This document shows, piece after piece, positions 1 to 9,012 of a DNA stretch of 64,000 bases (positions within the stretch are counted from its first letter, which is position 1; the number at the start of each line of letters is the position of its first letter). Position numbers and translations under genes: made by a program. Under the pieces are notes generated by a model. That model was not told where the DNA came from, ran no database searches, and worked only from the letters and a program-made list of their open reading frames with translations. Origin of the DNA: an uncultured Fibrobacter sp. (GTDB lineage: Bacteria > Fibrobacterota > Fibrobacteria > Fibrobacterales > Fibrobacteraceae). The DNA is taken from the NCBI GenBank assembly GCA_934691725.1, contig CAKUTF010000010.1:11109-75108 (forward strand), read 5' to 3'.

Positions 1-99
1 GCGAGAGGGGCTTCCCGACTGGAAATTTGCCGGGGAACTTCCCGAATGGAAAACTTTCTTCCCGACGGAACCGCCCCCGCTTCCGAAGGACTGACCTCG

Positions 100-738
100 A
101 TGGCGACCTGTAAATGTTGCGGTGCGCCGCTTCTCGAAAATGTTCCGGTGTGCAGCTACTGCCACTCAAAAATTGACATAGACCTTTCAGCGAAAGGTTT
201 CCTGACTGTCCATGCGCCGGAAAAATTTCGGACTTGTCCGGTTTGCAAAAAGGACATGGAAGTTCTAAACATCGGGCAAAAAGGCGATCCGTTTTACATC
301 GACCGTTGCCCGACATGCCTCGGGATTTTCCTGGATACCGGGGAGCTGGATGCAGTTATCCGCGAAACGGTTCCGTCTGTCCATCACATTGCCACGGAAA
401 AGTTGAAACAGCTGAAACGCGAAATGCTCGATTACAACAAGACGGTTTCCTACCGGGCGTGTCCGGTTTGCGGAAAGCTGATGAACCGGGAAAACTACGG
501 AAAGTTCTCTGGCGTCATCGTCGATCGCTGCCGCATTCACGGAGTCTATCTGGATGCAGGGGAGTTGCAGCTGATCCAGCGCTGGGTGGCTGCTGGCGGA
601 AGCTTGCAACTCCAGCCGAATTCAAGTTCCTTTGGACAGGAACCTAGGCGGACAGAACCTGTAAATTCGATTCTTCCAAGGCGCTCTGCAAGGTCCGTCG
701 ATTGGCTTCTCCAAAAACTGGTGGATTTGATATTCTAA
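100..738 (+). CDS. TFIIB-type zinc-ribbon protein
   Basis: Function is unknown. The sequence shows three Cys clusters. The first is an N-terminal CxxC...CxxC knuckle (CKCC, CSYC). Two related zinc-ribbon units follow, each CPVC, then DRC or DRCP, then LDxGEL; this is the signature of the zf-TFIIB family of small bacterial metal-binding proteins. The frame is open to the left window edge, so a longer N-terminus (ATG at 46 or upstream) is possible. I prefer ATG 100 because GAAGGA lies about 10 bases upstream and the following residues (MATCKCCGAPLL) form a natural N-terminus. It ends 12 bases before apt, so the two are probably co-transcribed. Zinc binding is inferred from the motif. Confidence 0.75.
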   Translation: MATCKCCGAPLLENVPVCSYCHSKIDIDLSAKGFLTVHAPEKFRTCPVCKKDMEVLNIGQKGDPFYIDRCPTCLGIFLDTGELDAVIRETVPSVHHIATEKLKQLKREMLDYNKTVSYRACPVCGKLMNRENYGKFSGVIVDRCRIHGVYLDAGELQLIQRWVAAGGSLQLQPNSSSFGQEPRRTEPVNSILPRRSARSVDWLLQKLVDLIF

Positions 739-750
739 ATTTTCGCCGCC

Positions 751-1275
751 ATGAAAAATTTGGAAGATTATATTGTGAGCGTCCTGGACTTTCCGAAACC
801 GGGAATCGTCTTTCGCGACATCACCGGGATCCTGGATTCGCCCGAAGGTCTCCATCTCGCTTTTGAAAGCCTCTACAAGGCGCTTGAAAATGTCGAATTC
901 GATGTCGTCGCCGGTCTCGAAGCGAGAGGTTTCCTGTTCGGGGTGAGCCTCGCCGAGCATTTTCACAAGAGCTTTGTCCCGATTCGGAAAAAGGGGAAGC
1001 TTCCGCGCGAAACGGTTTCTGCAACCTATGAGCTGGAATACGGCAACGCGACCATCGAAATGCACCGCGACGCGATAAAGCCCGGGCAAAAAGTCGTCCT
1101 CTTTGACGACCTGCTAGCGACCGGCGGAACGATGAATGCCGCAGCCTCCCTGGTGGAAACCGTCGGCGGAACCGTTGCGAAAACGCTCTTTGTCGTGGAG
1201 CTTTTTGACTTGGGCGGCAGACAGAAACTGTCGAAATACGATGTGACGTCCCTCGTGAAGCTGCCCGGACACTGA
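751..1275 (+). CDS. apt: adenine phosphoribosyltransferase
   Basis: It salvages adenine by transferring phosphoribose from PRPP to give AMP in the cytoplasm. The 174-residue length is typical for Apt. The N-terminal PKPGIVFRDIT stretch and the PRPP-binding loop VVLFDDLLATGGT (residues 115-127) are clear, and GLEARGF near residue 56 is the usual adenine-pocket region. It is followed after 24 bases by a purine permease on the same strand, so uptake and salvage are probably one operon. No strong Shine-Dalgarno sequence is visible before the ATG, which is common in this window. Confidence 0.97.
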   Translation: MKNLEDYIVSVLDFPKPGIVFRDITGILDSPEGLHLAFESLYKALENVEFDVVAGLEARGFLFGVSLAEHFHKSFVPIRKKGKLPRETVSATYELEYGNATIEMHRDAIKPGQKVVLFDDLLATGGTMNAAASLVETVGGTVAKTLFVVELFDLGGRQKLSKYDVTSLVKLPGH

Positions 1276-1299
1276 AAATTTTTATTCGACGGAGAATCT

Positions 1300-2721
1300 A
1301 TGCTTGAAAGATTATTCAAAATCACCGAGAACCGTTCCAGCGTTCGAACCGAAATCCTGGCGGGCCTCACCACGTTCATGACGATGGCGTATATCCTTGC
1401 GGTAAACCCCAGCATCCTTTCCGCTTCGGGAATGCCCAAGGGAGGCGTCTTCATCGCGACGGCACTCGCTGCTGCACTAGGCTCGACCCTGATGGCGCTT
1501 TTTTCGAACTATCCCTTTGTCCTTGCGCCGGGGCTCGGGCTGAACGCGTTTTTCTCTTACACGGTTGTCATCACGATGGGCTACAGCTGGCAATTTGCGC
1601 TGCTCGCCGTCTTTGTCGAAGGCATCGTCTTTCTCGCGCTTTCGCTCACGTCTGTCCGGGAAAGCCTTTTCAACGCAATTCCGCTTTCGCTAAAATCTGC
1701 CGTGGCGGTGGGCATCGGGCTTTTCATCACGTTCATCGCGTTCCAGGGGGCGAAAATCGTCGTCAATTCCGACGCGACGCTCGTAACGATCATCAACTTC
1801 CACCGCGCGGATTTTCACACGACAGGCATCTGGGCGCTTCTCGCAATCATCGGCACGATTGTCACGGGCTTCCTCGTTTCGAAAAAGATTCGGGCGGGAA
1901 TCTTGCTCGGCATGTTCATCACGTGGTTCCTCGGAGTCTTCGCGGAACTTGTGGGAATCTACGTGCCGGATGCTTCCAAAGGATTTTTCTCCGTGGTCCC
2001 GCATTTCGGAAACTACTTCAGTGATTTGGGCAAGACTTTCTCGGAATTCGGATCGATAGCCTTTGCCATTTTCCATCCGTCGTCTTGGACTCATTCGGTA
2101 AACGGAGCCGTGGATTTTTCGGGCTGGAGCCTCGTCAAGTCTTTGGACTTTTTCGTCGTGATGTTCGCCTTTTTCTTTGTCGATTTGTTTGATACGCTCG
2201 GAACGCTCATCGGCGTTTCGCTCAAGGGCGGGTTCCTTGATGCGAACGGAAAGCTTCCGCGGATTTCGGGCGCGCTCTATGCGGATTCCATCGCGACTTC
2301 GGTTGGCGCCGTCCTCGGAACTTCGACCACGACAACTTTTGTCGAAAGCGCAGCGGGCGTCGCCGCCGGAGGAAAGACCGGGTTTACGTCCATCTTCGCC
2401 GCGTTTCTGTTCATCGTATCGATTGTTTTCGCTCCGGTATTCTTGGCGATTCCCGGATTTGCGACGGCTCCGGCCTTGGTCATCGTCGGCTTTTACATGA
2501 TAAGCTCAGTCTCGAAAATCGAATTCAAGGATTATTCCAAGGCGATTCCCGCGTTCCTGTGCATCGTCGCGATGCCTCTGACCTACTCGATTTCGGACGG
2601 GATCATGTTCGGCGTAATCTCCTACACGGTGCTGAACTTTGTCCTCGGAAAGCGGAAGGATATCCACTGGATTATGTACATTCTGACCGTGCTCTTCGTG
2701 CTGAAATACGCTTTGATGTAG
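1300..2721 (+). CDS. NCS2/AzgA-type purine permease
   Basis: This is an inner-membrane transporter for adenine, guanine or hypoxanthine of the AzgA (xanthine/uracil permease-like) family. Its 473 residues contain about a dozen hydrophobic segments. The start has the family pattern TEILAGLTTFMTMAYILAVNP, followed by a long membrane region with VDLFDTLGTLIGV and GTSTTTTFVESAAGVAAGGKTG, the conserved substrate-site half-helices of this family. GGAG lies before the ATG (ACGGAGAATCT). It follows apt directly and is followed by a rho-independent terminator, so it ends the transcription unit. Substrate preference cannot be fixed from sequence alone, but the apt linkage supports adenine or hypoxanthine. 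Confidence 0.93.
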   Translation: MLERLFKITENRSSVRTEILAGLTTFMTMAYILAVNPSILSASGMPKGGVFIATALAAALGSTLMALFSNYPFVLAPGLGLNAFFSYTVVITMGYSWQFALLAVFVEGIVFLALSLTSVRESLFNAIPLSLKSAVAVGIGLFITFIAFQGAKIVVNSDATLVTIINFHRADFHTTGIWALLAIIGTIVTGFLVSKKIRAGILLGMFITWFLGVFAELVGIYVPDASKGFFSVVPHFGNYFSDLGKTFSEFGSIAFAIFHPSSWTHSVNGAVDFSGWSLVKSLDFFVVMFAFFFVDLFDTLGTLIGVSLKGGFLDANGKLPRISGALYADSIATSVGAVLGTSTTTTFVESAAGVAAGGKTGFTSIFAAFLFIVSIVFAPVFLAIPGFATAPALVIVGFYMISSVSKIEFKDYSKAIPAFLCIVAMPLTYSISDGIMFGVISYTVLNFVLGKRKDIHWIMYILTVLFVLKYALM

Positions 2722-2737
2722 CGAATCGTTTTTGAAG

Positions 2738-2768
2738 AGAGACCGTCATTCTTGATGGTCTTTTTTTT
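2738..2768 (+). terminator. rho-independent terminator after purine permease
   Basis: The inverted repeat AGACCGTCA/TGATGGTCT (one G-T pair) has a 4-base loop and is followed by a run of T. It lies 18 bases after the permease stop. Confidence 0.85.
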
Positions 2769-2780
2769 GTACACAATGCT

Positions 2781-2808
2781 TTGAAAAATCGTTTCGACTT
2801 GTTATATT
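2781..2808 (+). promoter_or_regulatory. candidate promoter for the beta-helix surface protein
   Basis: TTGAAA (2781-2786) and TATATT (2803-2808) are separated by 16 bases, a good sigma-70-type match just upstream of the 2840 gene and just downstream of a terminator. The predicted start of transcription would fall within a few bases of an ATG at 2818 that is followed by a run of eight A. Confidence 0.5.
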
Positions 2809-2839
2809 TCGATTCTTATGAAAAAAAATCTCTAAATCA

Positions 2840-5800
2840 ATGCATCTGCGTATCTTTTTCTTGTTCTTCTTGATGTCTTTTGGGAGTGCTATTGCCGTGC
2901 AGTTTCCCTATCCGGAATGGAACCTCGCCACCTATCACGGTGCCTATGCGATATTCAGCGAGGGCTTTGTCTCCGTGACGGACGGAGGTTCAGACTACTG
3001 GCATGTGCAGCTGACCAGGGGCGGCATCGAGCTGCGTGCCGGGAAAACTTACGAAGTCCGGTTCTTTCTGCAGGGCGTAAGCGCGAGGCGTTACGTGGAA
3101 GTCCGCATTGGCAGGGACGGCTTTCCGTACGACGCGTTTGCCGAGTTCGGCGAGGTCGCGGCGACCGCAAACGGAAAGACGGTGACGCGAACTTTCACGA
3201 TGCGGTCGGGAAGCGTAAGCAATGCCCGGTTCGAGTTCAACCTGGGCAAGGCTACGGAAACGGTATATGTTGCCGACATCAGCCTGGACTGCCTCGATTG
3301 CGGCGACGATACCGGAGCGGGCGACCCTTCCCCGGTTTCCGGCGAAGACGTGGAATATGCGGTCGTCGCCGATACGGTCGATTTCCGGGACGGTTCCATG
3401 TCCCTGGGGGGCGTGTTCGGGACAAGGCTTGAACTGGGAGCGGACTCCAAGGTCTTCGGCGATGTCGATGTCGCCTCGGAGTGCTTCCTGCGGGAACGCG
3501 CAAGCGTCGGAGGCGGCTTGCGCTACGGGCGTCCGTGCGTGGAGCAGAACGGCGTGTCCGCGAAGACGAAAAGCGTCGCCGCACTGTCGAAACCCGCTTT
3601 CGGCGTCCAGAATGTCGTTCCCGGGATTTCCCCGGTCTTGGTCGGGTTGGAACAGTCCGCCGTGCTTCCTCCCGGAAACTACGGAACATTCTATGCCGCG
3701 GCGAAGTCCAGAATCCGTTTTTCTTCGGGAGCCTACGCGTTCCAGTACTTCTACACGGAACCCGATGCCGAAATCGTTTTTGACCTGTCCGCGGGCCCGG
3801 TTACGGTCGGCGTGTCCGGAAGCGTTCGCTTCGGCGACAGGAACCGTTTCTCCGTTATCGGCGGAAACCCGAGCGAAATTTTGTGGAACGTTTCCGGGGA
3901 AAGGGTCGATATGGGGACCGACGGCCTTTATTTCGGGAAATTCGTCGCCCCGGATGCCGCCGTGCGCATACCCTCCCGTTCGCATCTCGTCGGCGGAGTC
4001 TATGCGGGAAGGTTCACTCTCGGGCCTCAATCGACCGTATCCAGGGAACCCCGCGCCAGGGAGATTTCTCACAGCGAGGAACACTTCGGGCCGTTTTTCG
4101 AACCGGGACGGTTCCGCTACCGTTCCCGGGTATCGCCTTCCTTGCCCAAGGTGGAGATGTTCGTCTATGCGGACAGCCTCCAGGTCGCGGTGAACGGAGG
4201 CTCGTCAAGGATTGTGGAGCTTTCGTCTCCGGAAATTCCGGTCGATGTGTCGCTCAGGCGAAACCCGGTAGTGGGGTTCCCTTCCGAAGCGTTCCGCAGC
4301 ATCTACCGGTTCGACTTCCTGAAAGACGCGAATTACCGCATCTACTGGAATCCGCAGACGCCGTGCAGGCAGGGCTGCGACGGGACGACCGCGGCGACCG
4401 CCGTCGGCGATTTTGGAAAGGCCCTCGAGACGGCAAGAACGTCCGGCCGGGAAATCCACATGGCAGGCGGGACCTGGAACGCCCCGGAAAGTTTCCCCGA
4501 CGGCATCGTCCCCTGGAAAGTGGGTTTCGAGCTTGTCGGCAATACGGAAAATCCGGGGGACCTGTCTTCCGAAGACGACCTGCCCCTGATCGATCTGGGG
4601 AATGCCGCCCACATCGAGATAGAGGGCCGCTCTCCGCGCAGCCTGACCGGTTTCCGAATCGCGAACGGATACAATGCCGGTGACGGCGGCGCGATTTGGT
4701 CGAACAGCCAGAAGCTCGGGCTTAAGAATCTTCTGGTTTCTTTGTCGAAATCTGGAGGTGCTGGCGGTGCGGTCTTTGTTTCCGATACGGTAAATTTGGA
4801 AAATGTCCGTATTTTAAAAAGCTCGTCAGTTGAAAATGGAGGAGCCGTTTTTGTCGGCGGATTCGCAAAATGTCTCAATGTTCTGTTCACGGAAAATATT
4901 TCGGCAAAAAATGGTGGGGCGCTAGGATTGAAAGGTGCAGACGCTTATATTGGAAATGGCTTATTTTATGGAAATCAATCCAGACTTTCTGGTGGAGCGA
5001 TTTATAATGAAAATTCTTTGCTCAGTATATGGAATTCAACGTTTTTTGCAAATATGGCGATTACGGCAAACGGAGCTATTGGGGGAAATGCAAAAGGAAT
5101 GATTGGAAATAGCATCTTTTGGAAAAATATCTCTTCTAAGTGCAGTTCAGAAAATTGTTCTTCGGAGGTCGTTATTGGTTATTCCGCAACAAATTCGTCT
5201 TTTACAAATGCCTATGTTGGTAATAACATTTATGTTGGTGATCCGAAGTTTGCTGATGAAAAAAATCCAGAAGGCAGAAATGCATATATGGATTATGATG
5301 CAGGAATGAACTTGTCTGAGGATTCTCCTCTTTTAAAGGCGGGGATGGCAAATATAAATGTTCCGACTGACGATTTACTGTCGGAAATTCGAGATATGGC
5401 GAATATTGCTTTGGGTGTCTATGCGTATGCAAAACCTAAACGGGAAACCTCCTTTGGCGTATTAGATAAGGACGGATCGGTTGTTTCAATAAAGCCTTCA
5501 ATTCCCTTGATAAATGCGATTTCTGGAGATTATTACAGGGAATATCTTGCAACATCGCCTTACGCTCGGGTTTGGAAGGCGACAGTTAAAAAGCACAAGA
5601 AAACAAAAAAAGATAAGGCTCATGTCAAAATGTGGGTAATGAACAGACGTGGTGAAAAAATTACAAAAGAACCCGTAGAATTTGAAGTTTACCGAAATGG
5701 AGAAGAGAAGGGGCGCTATGTATTTCAAACGATGACCAAAACTGCTGGTAAACCGGTTTTATTTTCGATGCGCCCTGAAGATGCAGGAAATCATAAGCAT

Positions 5801-5857
5801 GCTATTGTTTTATATATGAAGTCTGTTTCTGATTATTTCTATTACGAGGCGGAGTAG
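2840..5857 (+). CDS. secreted protein with CBM-like domain and right-handed beta-helix
   Basis: A large exported surface protein of 1005 residues. A signal peptide (hydrophobic core FFLFFLMSFG, ending SAIA) is followed by a jelly-roll, CBM4/9-like domain (about 20-155), then a beta-rich middle (about 170-420). Residues about 590-820 form a beta-helix with repeated GGA(I/V/L) motifs, as in polymorphic outer-membrane proteins and pectin-lyase folds. No catalytic residues can be assigned; adhesion or glycan binding is inferred. Base composition changes sharply inside the gene: GC-rich to about 4720, then AT-rich to the end and on through the next gene, which suggests a recombined 3' half. The start is uncertain: an ATG at 2818 would add a Lys-rich n-region if the A8 tract were one base shorter. 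Confidence 0.7.
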   Translation: MHLRIFFLFFLMSFGSAIAVQFPYPEWNLATYHGAYAIFSEGFVSVTDGGSDYWHVQLTRGGIELRAGKTYEVRFFLQGVSARRYVEVRIGRDGFPYDAFAEFGEVAATANGKTVTRTFTMRSGSVSNARFEFNLGKATETVYVADISLDCLDCGDDTGAGDPSPVSGEDVEYAVVADTVDFRDGSMSLGGVFGTRLELGADSKVFGDVDVASECFLRERASVGGGLRYGRPCVEQNGVSAKTKSVAALSKPAFGVQNVVPGISPVLVGLEQSAVLPPGNYGTFYAAAKSRIRFSSGAYAFQYFYTEPDAEIVFDLSAGPVTVGVSGSVRFGDRNRFSVIGGNPSEILWNVSGERVDMGTDGLYFGKFVAPDAAVRIPSRSHLVGGVYAGRFTLGPQSTVSREPRAREISHSEEHFGPFFEPGRFRYRSRVSPSLPKVEMFVYADSLQVAVNGGSSRIVELSSPEIPVDVSLRRNPVVGFPSEAFRSIYRFDFLKDANYRIYWNPQTPCRQGCDGTTAATAVGDFGKALETARTSGREIHMAGGTWNAPESFPDGIVPWKVGFELVGNTENPGDLSSEDDLPLIDLGNAAHIEIEGRSPRSLTGFRIANGYNAGDGGAIWSNSQKLGLKNLLVSLSKSGGAGGAVFVSDTVNLENVRILKSSSVENGGAVFVGGFAKCLNVLFTENISAKNGGALGLKGADAYIGNGLFYGNQSRLSGGAIYNENSLLSIWNSTFFANMAITANGAIGGNAKGMIGNSIFWKNISSKCSSENCSSEVVIGYSATNSSFTNAYVGNNIYVGDPKFADEKNPEGRNAYMDYDAGMNLSEDSPLLKAGMANINVPTDDLLSEIRDMANIALGVYAYAKPKRETSFGVLDKDGSVVSIKPSIPLINAISGDYYREYLATSPYARVWKATVKKHKKTKKDKAHVKMWVMNRRGEKITKEPVEFEVYRNGEEKGRYVFQTMTKTAGKPVLFSMRPEDAGNHKHAIVLYMKSVSDYFYYEAE

Positions 5858-5859
5858 CG

Positions 5860-7536
5860 ATGTTTGGAACTTTGATGAAATGGTGTCTGCTTTTTTCTTT
5901 TTTTATGACTTTGATTGCTTGCGATGACGACAAGGTAAGTGGGAATACACGTAAAGAAGATTGCGATGAAAGCAATAATCCAAATTGTTATAAGACTATA
6001 CCGGGAGTTTCTCCGATAAGCGGTGATTACGATTATAAGTCATATGATGATGGGGATGTGGTCACATTCCAATGGGATCAGACGCTGGCTTGGTTTCTTC
6101 AGTCCGAAAATCACCAATATGGTTATGATCGAGATCCTTTTTCAAATTTAGAAGATTATGTGGAACGCGGAAAAGATGTGTATATATCTGTCCTAAAAGG
6201 TGAAATGGCAAAAGTGAAAATTGTTGTAGACCAAAATTCAAAAAAGATTTATCGGGTGCATCGAATTAGTGAAAATAAAGAAATTTTAGAAAAAAATATT
6301 ATCGTTGGTACGGATGTGTGTCAAGAAAAAAGTTGTGTAAAAGAATACGCTTTGTCTGTTGGACATTATGCTGTATTCTACGATGATTTGGATAAAAAAA
6401 GATATTTACACATAATTGAATATTCAAAAAAAACGAATGATATTTATTTTGTGCAGCTTGGGGATGAATATGGAAATACATGCAATATCGGAAATGCTAA
6501 TGGATGTTATACCAAGAAATCTGTTCAGGACAATTATAATCGAGTGATGGCTCAGGTGGTAACTGAAGGAAATTTTATCGAAATCGATCCGGCAAAGATG
6601 GATTTGGAAACAGCAGGACCAAATAATATCCTTATTGTTGATTTGAATAGTGCGAAAGACTCAAAATTATTACTTGTCAATCAAATCTATGATAAAATTT
6701 TAGCAAGTAAGGAATTTGGCTATGGGAATGAGGAGGAAAAATATAACGAGATTAGAGAAAAATATGAAAATGGTGAAGTAGATGTTTCTGTCTTCAATTA
6801 TGCCATCGAGGCCTATAATTCCGCTGTGCTACGGCATCGACAGAAGCATATTGTTCTGGCAATTAATGAAATGCGGATACGGTGGAAATTTGTTATAGAA
6901 AATGATAATTCTTTAGGTAATTTGAGTGCATTTGAACGCGCTTGTGAAGTAGATGTAGATGCTTGTCAGTCGGGTTCTTTGACAATGACATTGGAAAGTA
7001 ACTGTGGTGATAAGGATGTCCCTGTAAAATTGAGTGTTGCAAAAACAAAAGACAACGATCGATTTATTCCTAAGATTTCCGGATTTGGGGCTTTAAAAAA
7101 TGGTTGCGAATACAGTGTCTATGCGGATGTTTATCCTTTTGTCCCTGATGATCCGAATGCCGCACAAATAACTATCACTAACTATAAATCGGAAAAAGAT
7201 AAAACGGTTATTGGCGGCATGGTATGGGGAAGTCATTTGAACGGTTCGGCTTCACTGAATACGATTATTCATGAAATCGGTCATTCGTTTGGTTTGACGG
7301 ATTTATATAAGGATCCAAATGACCCTTCTAATGCTCCCGAACGTTATTACTATTTTGCCTTTAATGAAGGCAATATCATGGCGAGTTATGTGCCGTCCGG
7401 AGAACGGCTGCGTTATCGACCGCTTTTTGTTGTAAATACGGGGACTAACGATAGGATCCTTTTAGGGAATGGATGGTATGCCACCGAAAACCAGTGGGAT
7501 TGTGTCCGTTCAACAGGTAAATGTTATAAAAAGTAG
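5860..7536 (+). CDS. lipoprotein with HExxHxxGxxD zinc-metalloprotease motif
   Basis: A probable membrane-anchored metalloprotease of 558 residues. The N-terminal signal ends in a lipobox (TLIAC, Cys near residue 21) followed by an acidic patch and a Cys-containing linker. HEIGHSFGLTD (His471, Glu472, His475, Asp481) matches the zincin pattern with Asp as third ligand. The long middle region has no domain I recognise. GGAG lies 6 bases before the ATG, and the gene follows the beta-helix gene by 2 bases, so the two are co-transcribed and perhaps act together at the surface. The gene is markedly AT-rich compared with its neighbours, a sign of transfer. Proteolytic activity is inferred from the motif only. 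Confidence 0.75.
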   Translation: MFGTLMKWCLLFSFFMTLIACDDDKVSGNTRKEDCDESNNPNCYKTIPGVSPISGDYDYKSYDDGDVVTFQWDQTLAWFLQSENHQYGYDRDPFSNLEDYVERGKDVYISVLKGEMAKVKIVVDQNSKKIYRVHRISENKEILEKNIIVGTDVCQEKSCVKEYALSVGHYAVFYDDLDKKRYLHIIEYSKKTNDIYFVQLGDEYGNTCNIGNANGCYTKKSVQDNYNRVMAQVVTEGNFIEIDPAKMDLETAGPNNILIVDLNSAKDSKLLLVNQIYDKILASKEFGYGNEEEKYNEIREKYENGEVDVSVFNYAIEAYNSAVLRHRQKHIVLAINEMRIRWKFVIENDNSLGNLSAFERACEVDVDACQSGSLTMTLESNCGDKDVPVKLSVAKTKDNDRFIPKISGFGALKNGCEYSVYADVYPFVPDDPNAAQITITNYKSEKDKTVIGGMVWGSHLNGSASLNTIIHEIGHSFGLTDLYKDPNDPSNAPERYYYFAFNEGNIMASYVPSGERLRYRPLFVVNTGTNDRILLGNGWYATENQWDCVRSTGKCYKK

Positions 7537-7545
7537 GTAAAAACC

Positions 7546-8916
7546 ATGAGAACCAAAATAATCCTTTTTCTCGCCATTGCGGTATTGGCCCTTGCCGCCA
7601 AGGATTCTCTCTACGAAATCAACGGAACCGTTTTTAACAAGGAACACGGACCGAGAGGTCCCAAGGCAATTGTCAAGGTCTCCCGTATTATACCGAGAGC
7701 AAAGCCGCTCCGCGCAAGCGAGGATTCGTTTCAAGTTTCCTTGAAAAGGGGTGGAGATGAGCGTTGGCTTGAAATGGAAAAGAATACGGTCTATTCCGTC
7801 TGTGTCGATGATGATGACGGCTTTTGGAAAGTTGAAGATTTCAAGTACGAAAAAGAGGGGCGTTCCTGTATTAAATTGCATTCCGGGAATTACGTGAAAA
7901 ACGGGGAAATTCAGTATGCGACCAAGATGGGAAACGGTTACACGTTTCAGTTGTTGGTTGGAATGAAGTACATCGATCTCAGGGGGAAAAAACATCTTTT
8001 GGGGTATTTAGAGCTGGGCGAAGGCTTCTATTACAAGGAAGGCCTTTGGTATCCGATCGATCCGGAAAGGTACGAGACTATCGACAAGGTTCTGGCTGTG
8101 GATAAGTACATGGTCACCGAATGTGAATTTGTCCAAGCGCTGTGGGATTCTATTCCTGCGCAAGTCGAAAGGGTGTACCAGAGAAATCATCCCTTTTGGA
8201 TAGAGAAAAAAAAGACCATGACGAAAAACGGATTTTGCGACGCGCATGATTCCGCGGCGGTCCGTGTCAATTTGTACTATGCCCTTGTCTATGCGAATCT
8301 TCGAAGTTTTCGTGACGGCTTTCAACCGGTCTATTCTTTCGAATGGACGGATAATGGATACGGCCTTGCGGAAGACGGCAGCTTTGTCATTTCCGATGTC
8401 AATTTTCACGTAGAAAACTCGGCTGTTCGCGTGAGGATAGACACGAGCGCGAACGGCTACCGTTTGCCTTATTACGATGAATGGATGGCGTTGGGACGCG
8501 CCGGGCATAGTTACACGTTTTATGTATGGGGCCGTGACGGCGATTCCTCCATTGCCGCTCGGTATGCTTGGTTTGGCGTCCGGGACCCGGAAGACAAGTA
8601 TTTAAAAATGAACAGGAACGACTGGAACGAACGAAGCCGCTTGGAGCGTTCTTGCGGGAAATGGCTGCAAAAATCCAGGCCGGTAGGAATGCTGAAACCG
8701 AATGATTACGGATTGTACGACATGTTCGGCCTTGTGTGCGAAAACGTCATTATGGAAAAGCATCAGGTATATTTTCCCGGGGTTGCGGCCACTTGCAAGG
8801 GAGGCTTTTTGACTGATACCCTCAAGGCGTTGAAATTCAAGGCGAAGTGCGAAACTGACTTTTTTGATCCGGAAAGACTTTTCCAAGGCTTGCGCCTTGT
8901 CAGGCAAATCAAGTGA
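7546..8916 (+). CDS. secreted FGE/SUMF1-like protein (paralog 1)
   Basis: A 456-residue exported protein with a short signal peptide (ILFLAIAVLALAA). The C-terminal half resembles the formylglycine-generating-enzyme (sulfatase-modifying factor) fold: YMVTECEFVQALW, then GYRLPYYDEWMALGRAG, then KPNDYGLYDMFGLVCE, ending in GLRLVRQ. The paired Cys active site of true FGE is not recognisable, so enzyme function is doubtful. Large secreted families with this fold are known in Fibrobacter. It starts 10 bases after the metalloprotease gene and is followed by a paralog, suggesting local duplication. GC content is back to the local average here. Confidence 0.72.
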   Translation: MRTKIILFLAIAVLALAAKDSLYEINGTVFNKEHGPRGPKAIVKVSRIIPRAKPLRASEDSFQVSLKRGGDERWLEMEKNTVYSVCVDDDDGFWKVEDFKYEKEGRSCIKLHSGNYVKNGEIQYATKMGNGYTFQLLVGMKYIDLRGKKHLLGYLELGEGFYYKEGLWYPIDPERYETIDKVLAVDKYMVTECEFVQALWDSIPAQVERVYQRNHPFWIEKKKTMTKNGFCDAHDSAAVRVNLYYALVYANLRSFRDGFQPVYSFEWTDNGYGLAEDGSFVISDVNFHVENSAVRVRIDTSANGYRLPYYDEWMALGRAGHSYTFYVWGRDGDSSIAARYAWFGVRDPEDKYLKMNRNDWNERSRLERSCGKWLQKSRPVGMLKPNDYGLYDMFGLVCENVIMEKHQVYFPGVAATCKGGFLTDTLKALKFKAKCETDFFDPERLFQGLRLVRQIK

Positions 8917-9012
8917 CGGGCCAAAAAATCAAGATGACGAAACCCAATGGGATTGTCTGCACCGCCTGTCGGAAGAAAGCTGTGCGGACCCTGAAATGTG
9001 GAGGATAGACTG

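Noticed and set aside
2990..4084. 364-residue minus-strand frame
   Set aside because: Antisense shadow of the GC-rich part of the beta-helix gene; Arg-rich composition and no motif.
5860..7536. Collagenase- or thermolysin-type assignment of the metalloprotease
   Set aside because: Only HExxHxxGxxD is visible; the downstream Glu motif of thermolysin-type enzymes is not identified, so no subfamily is named.
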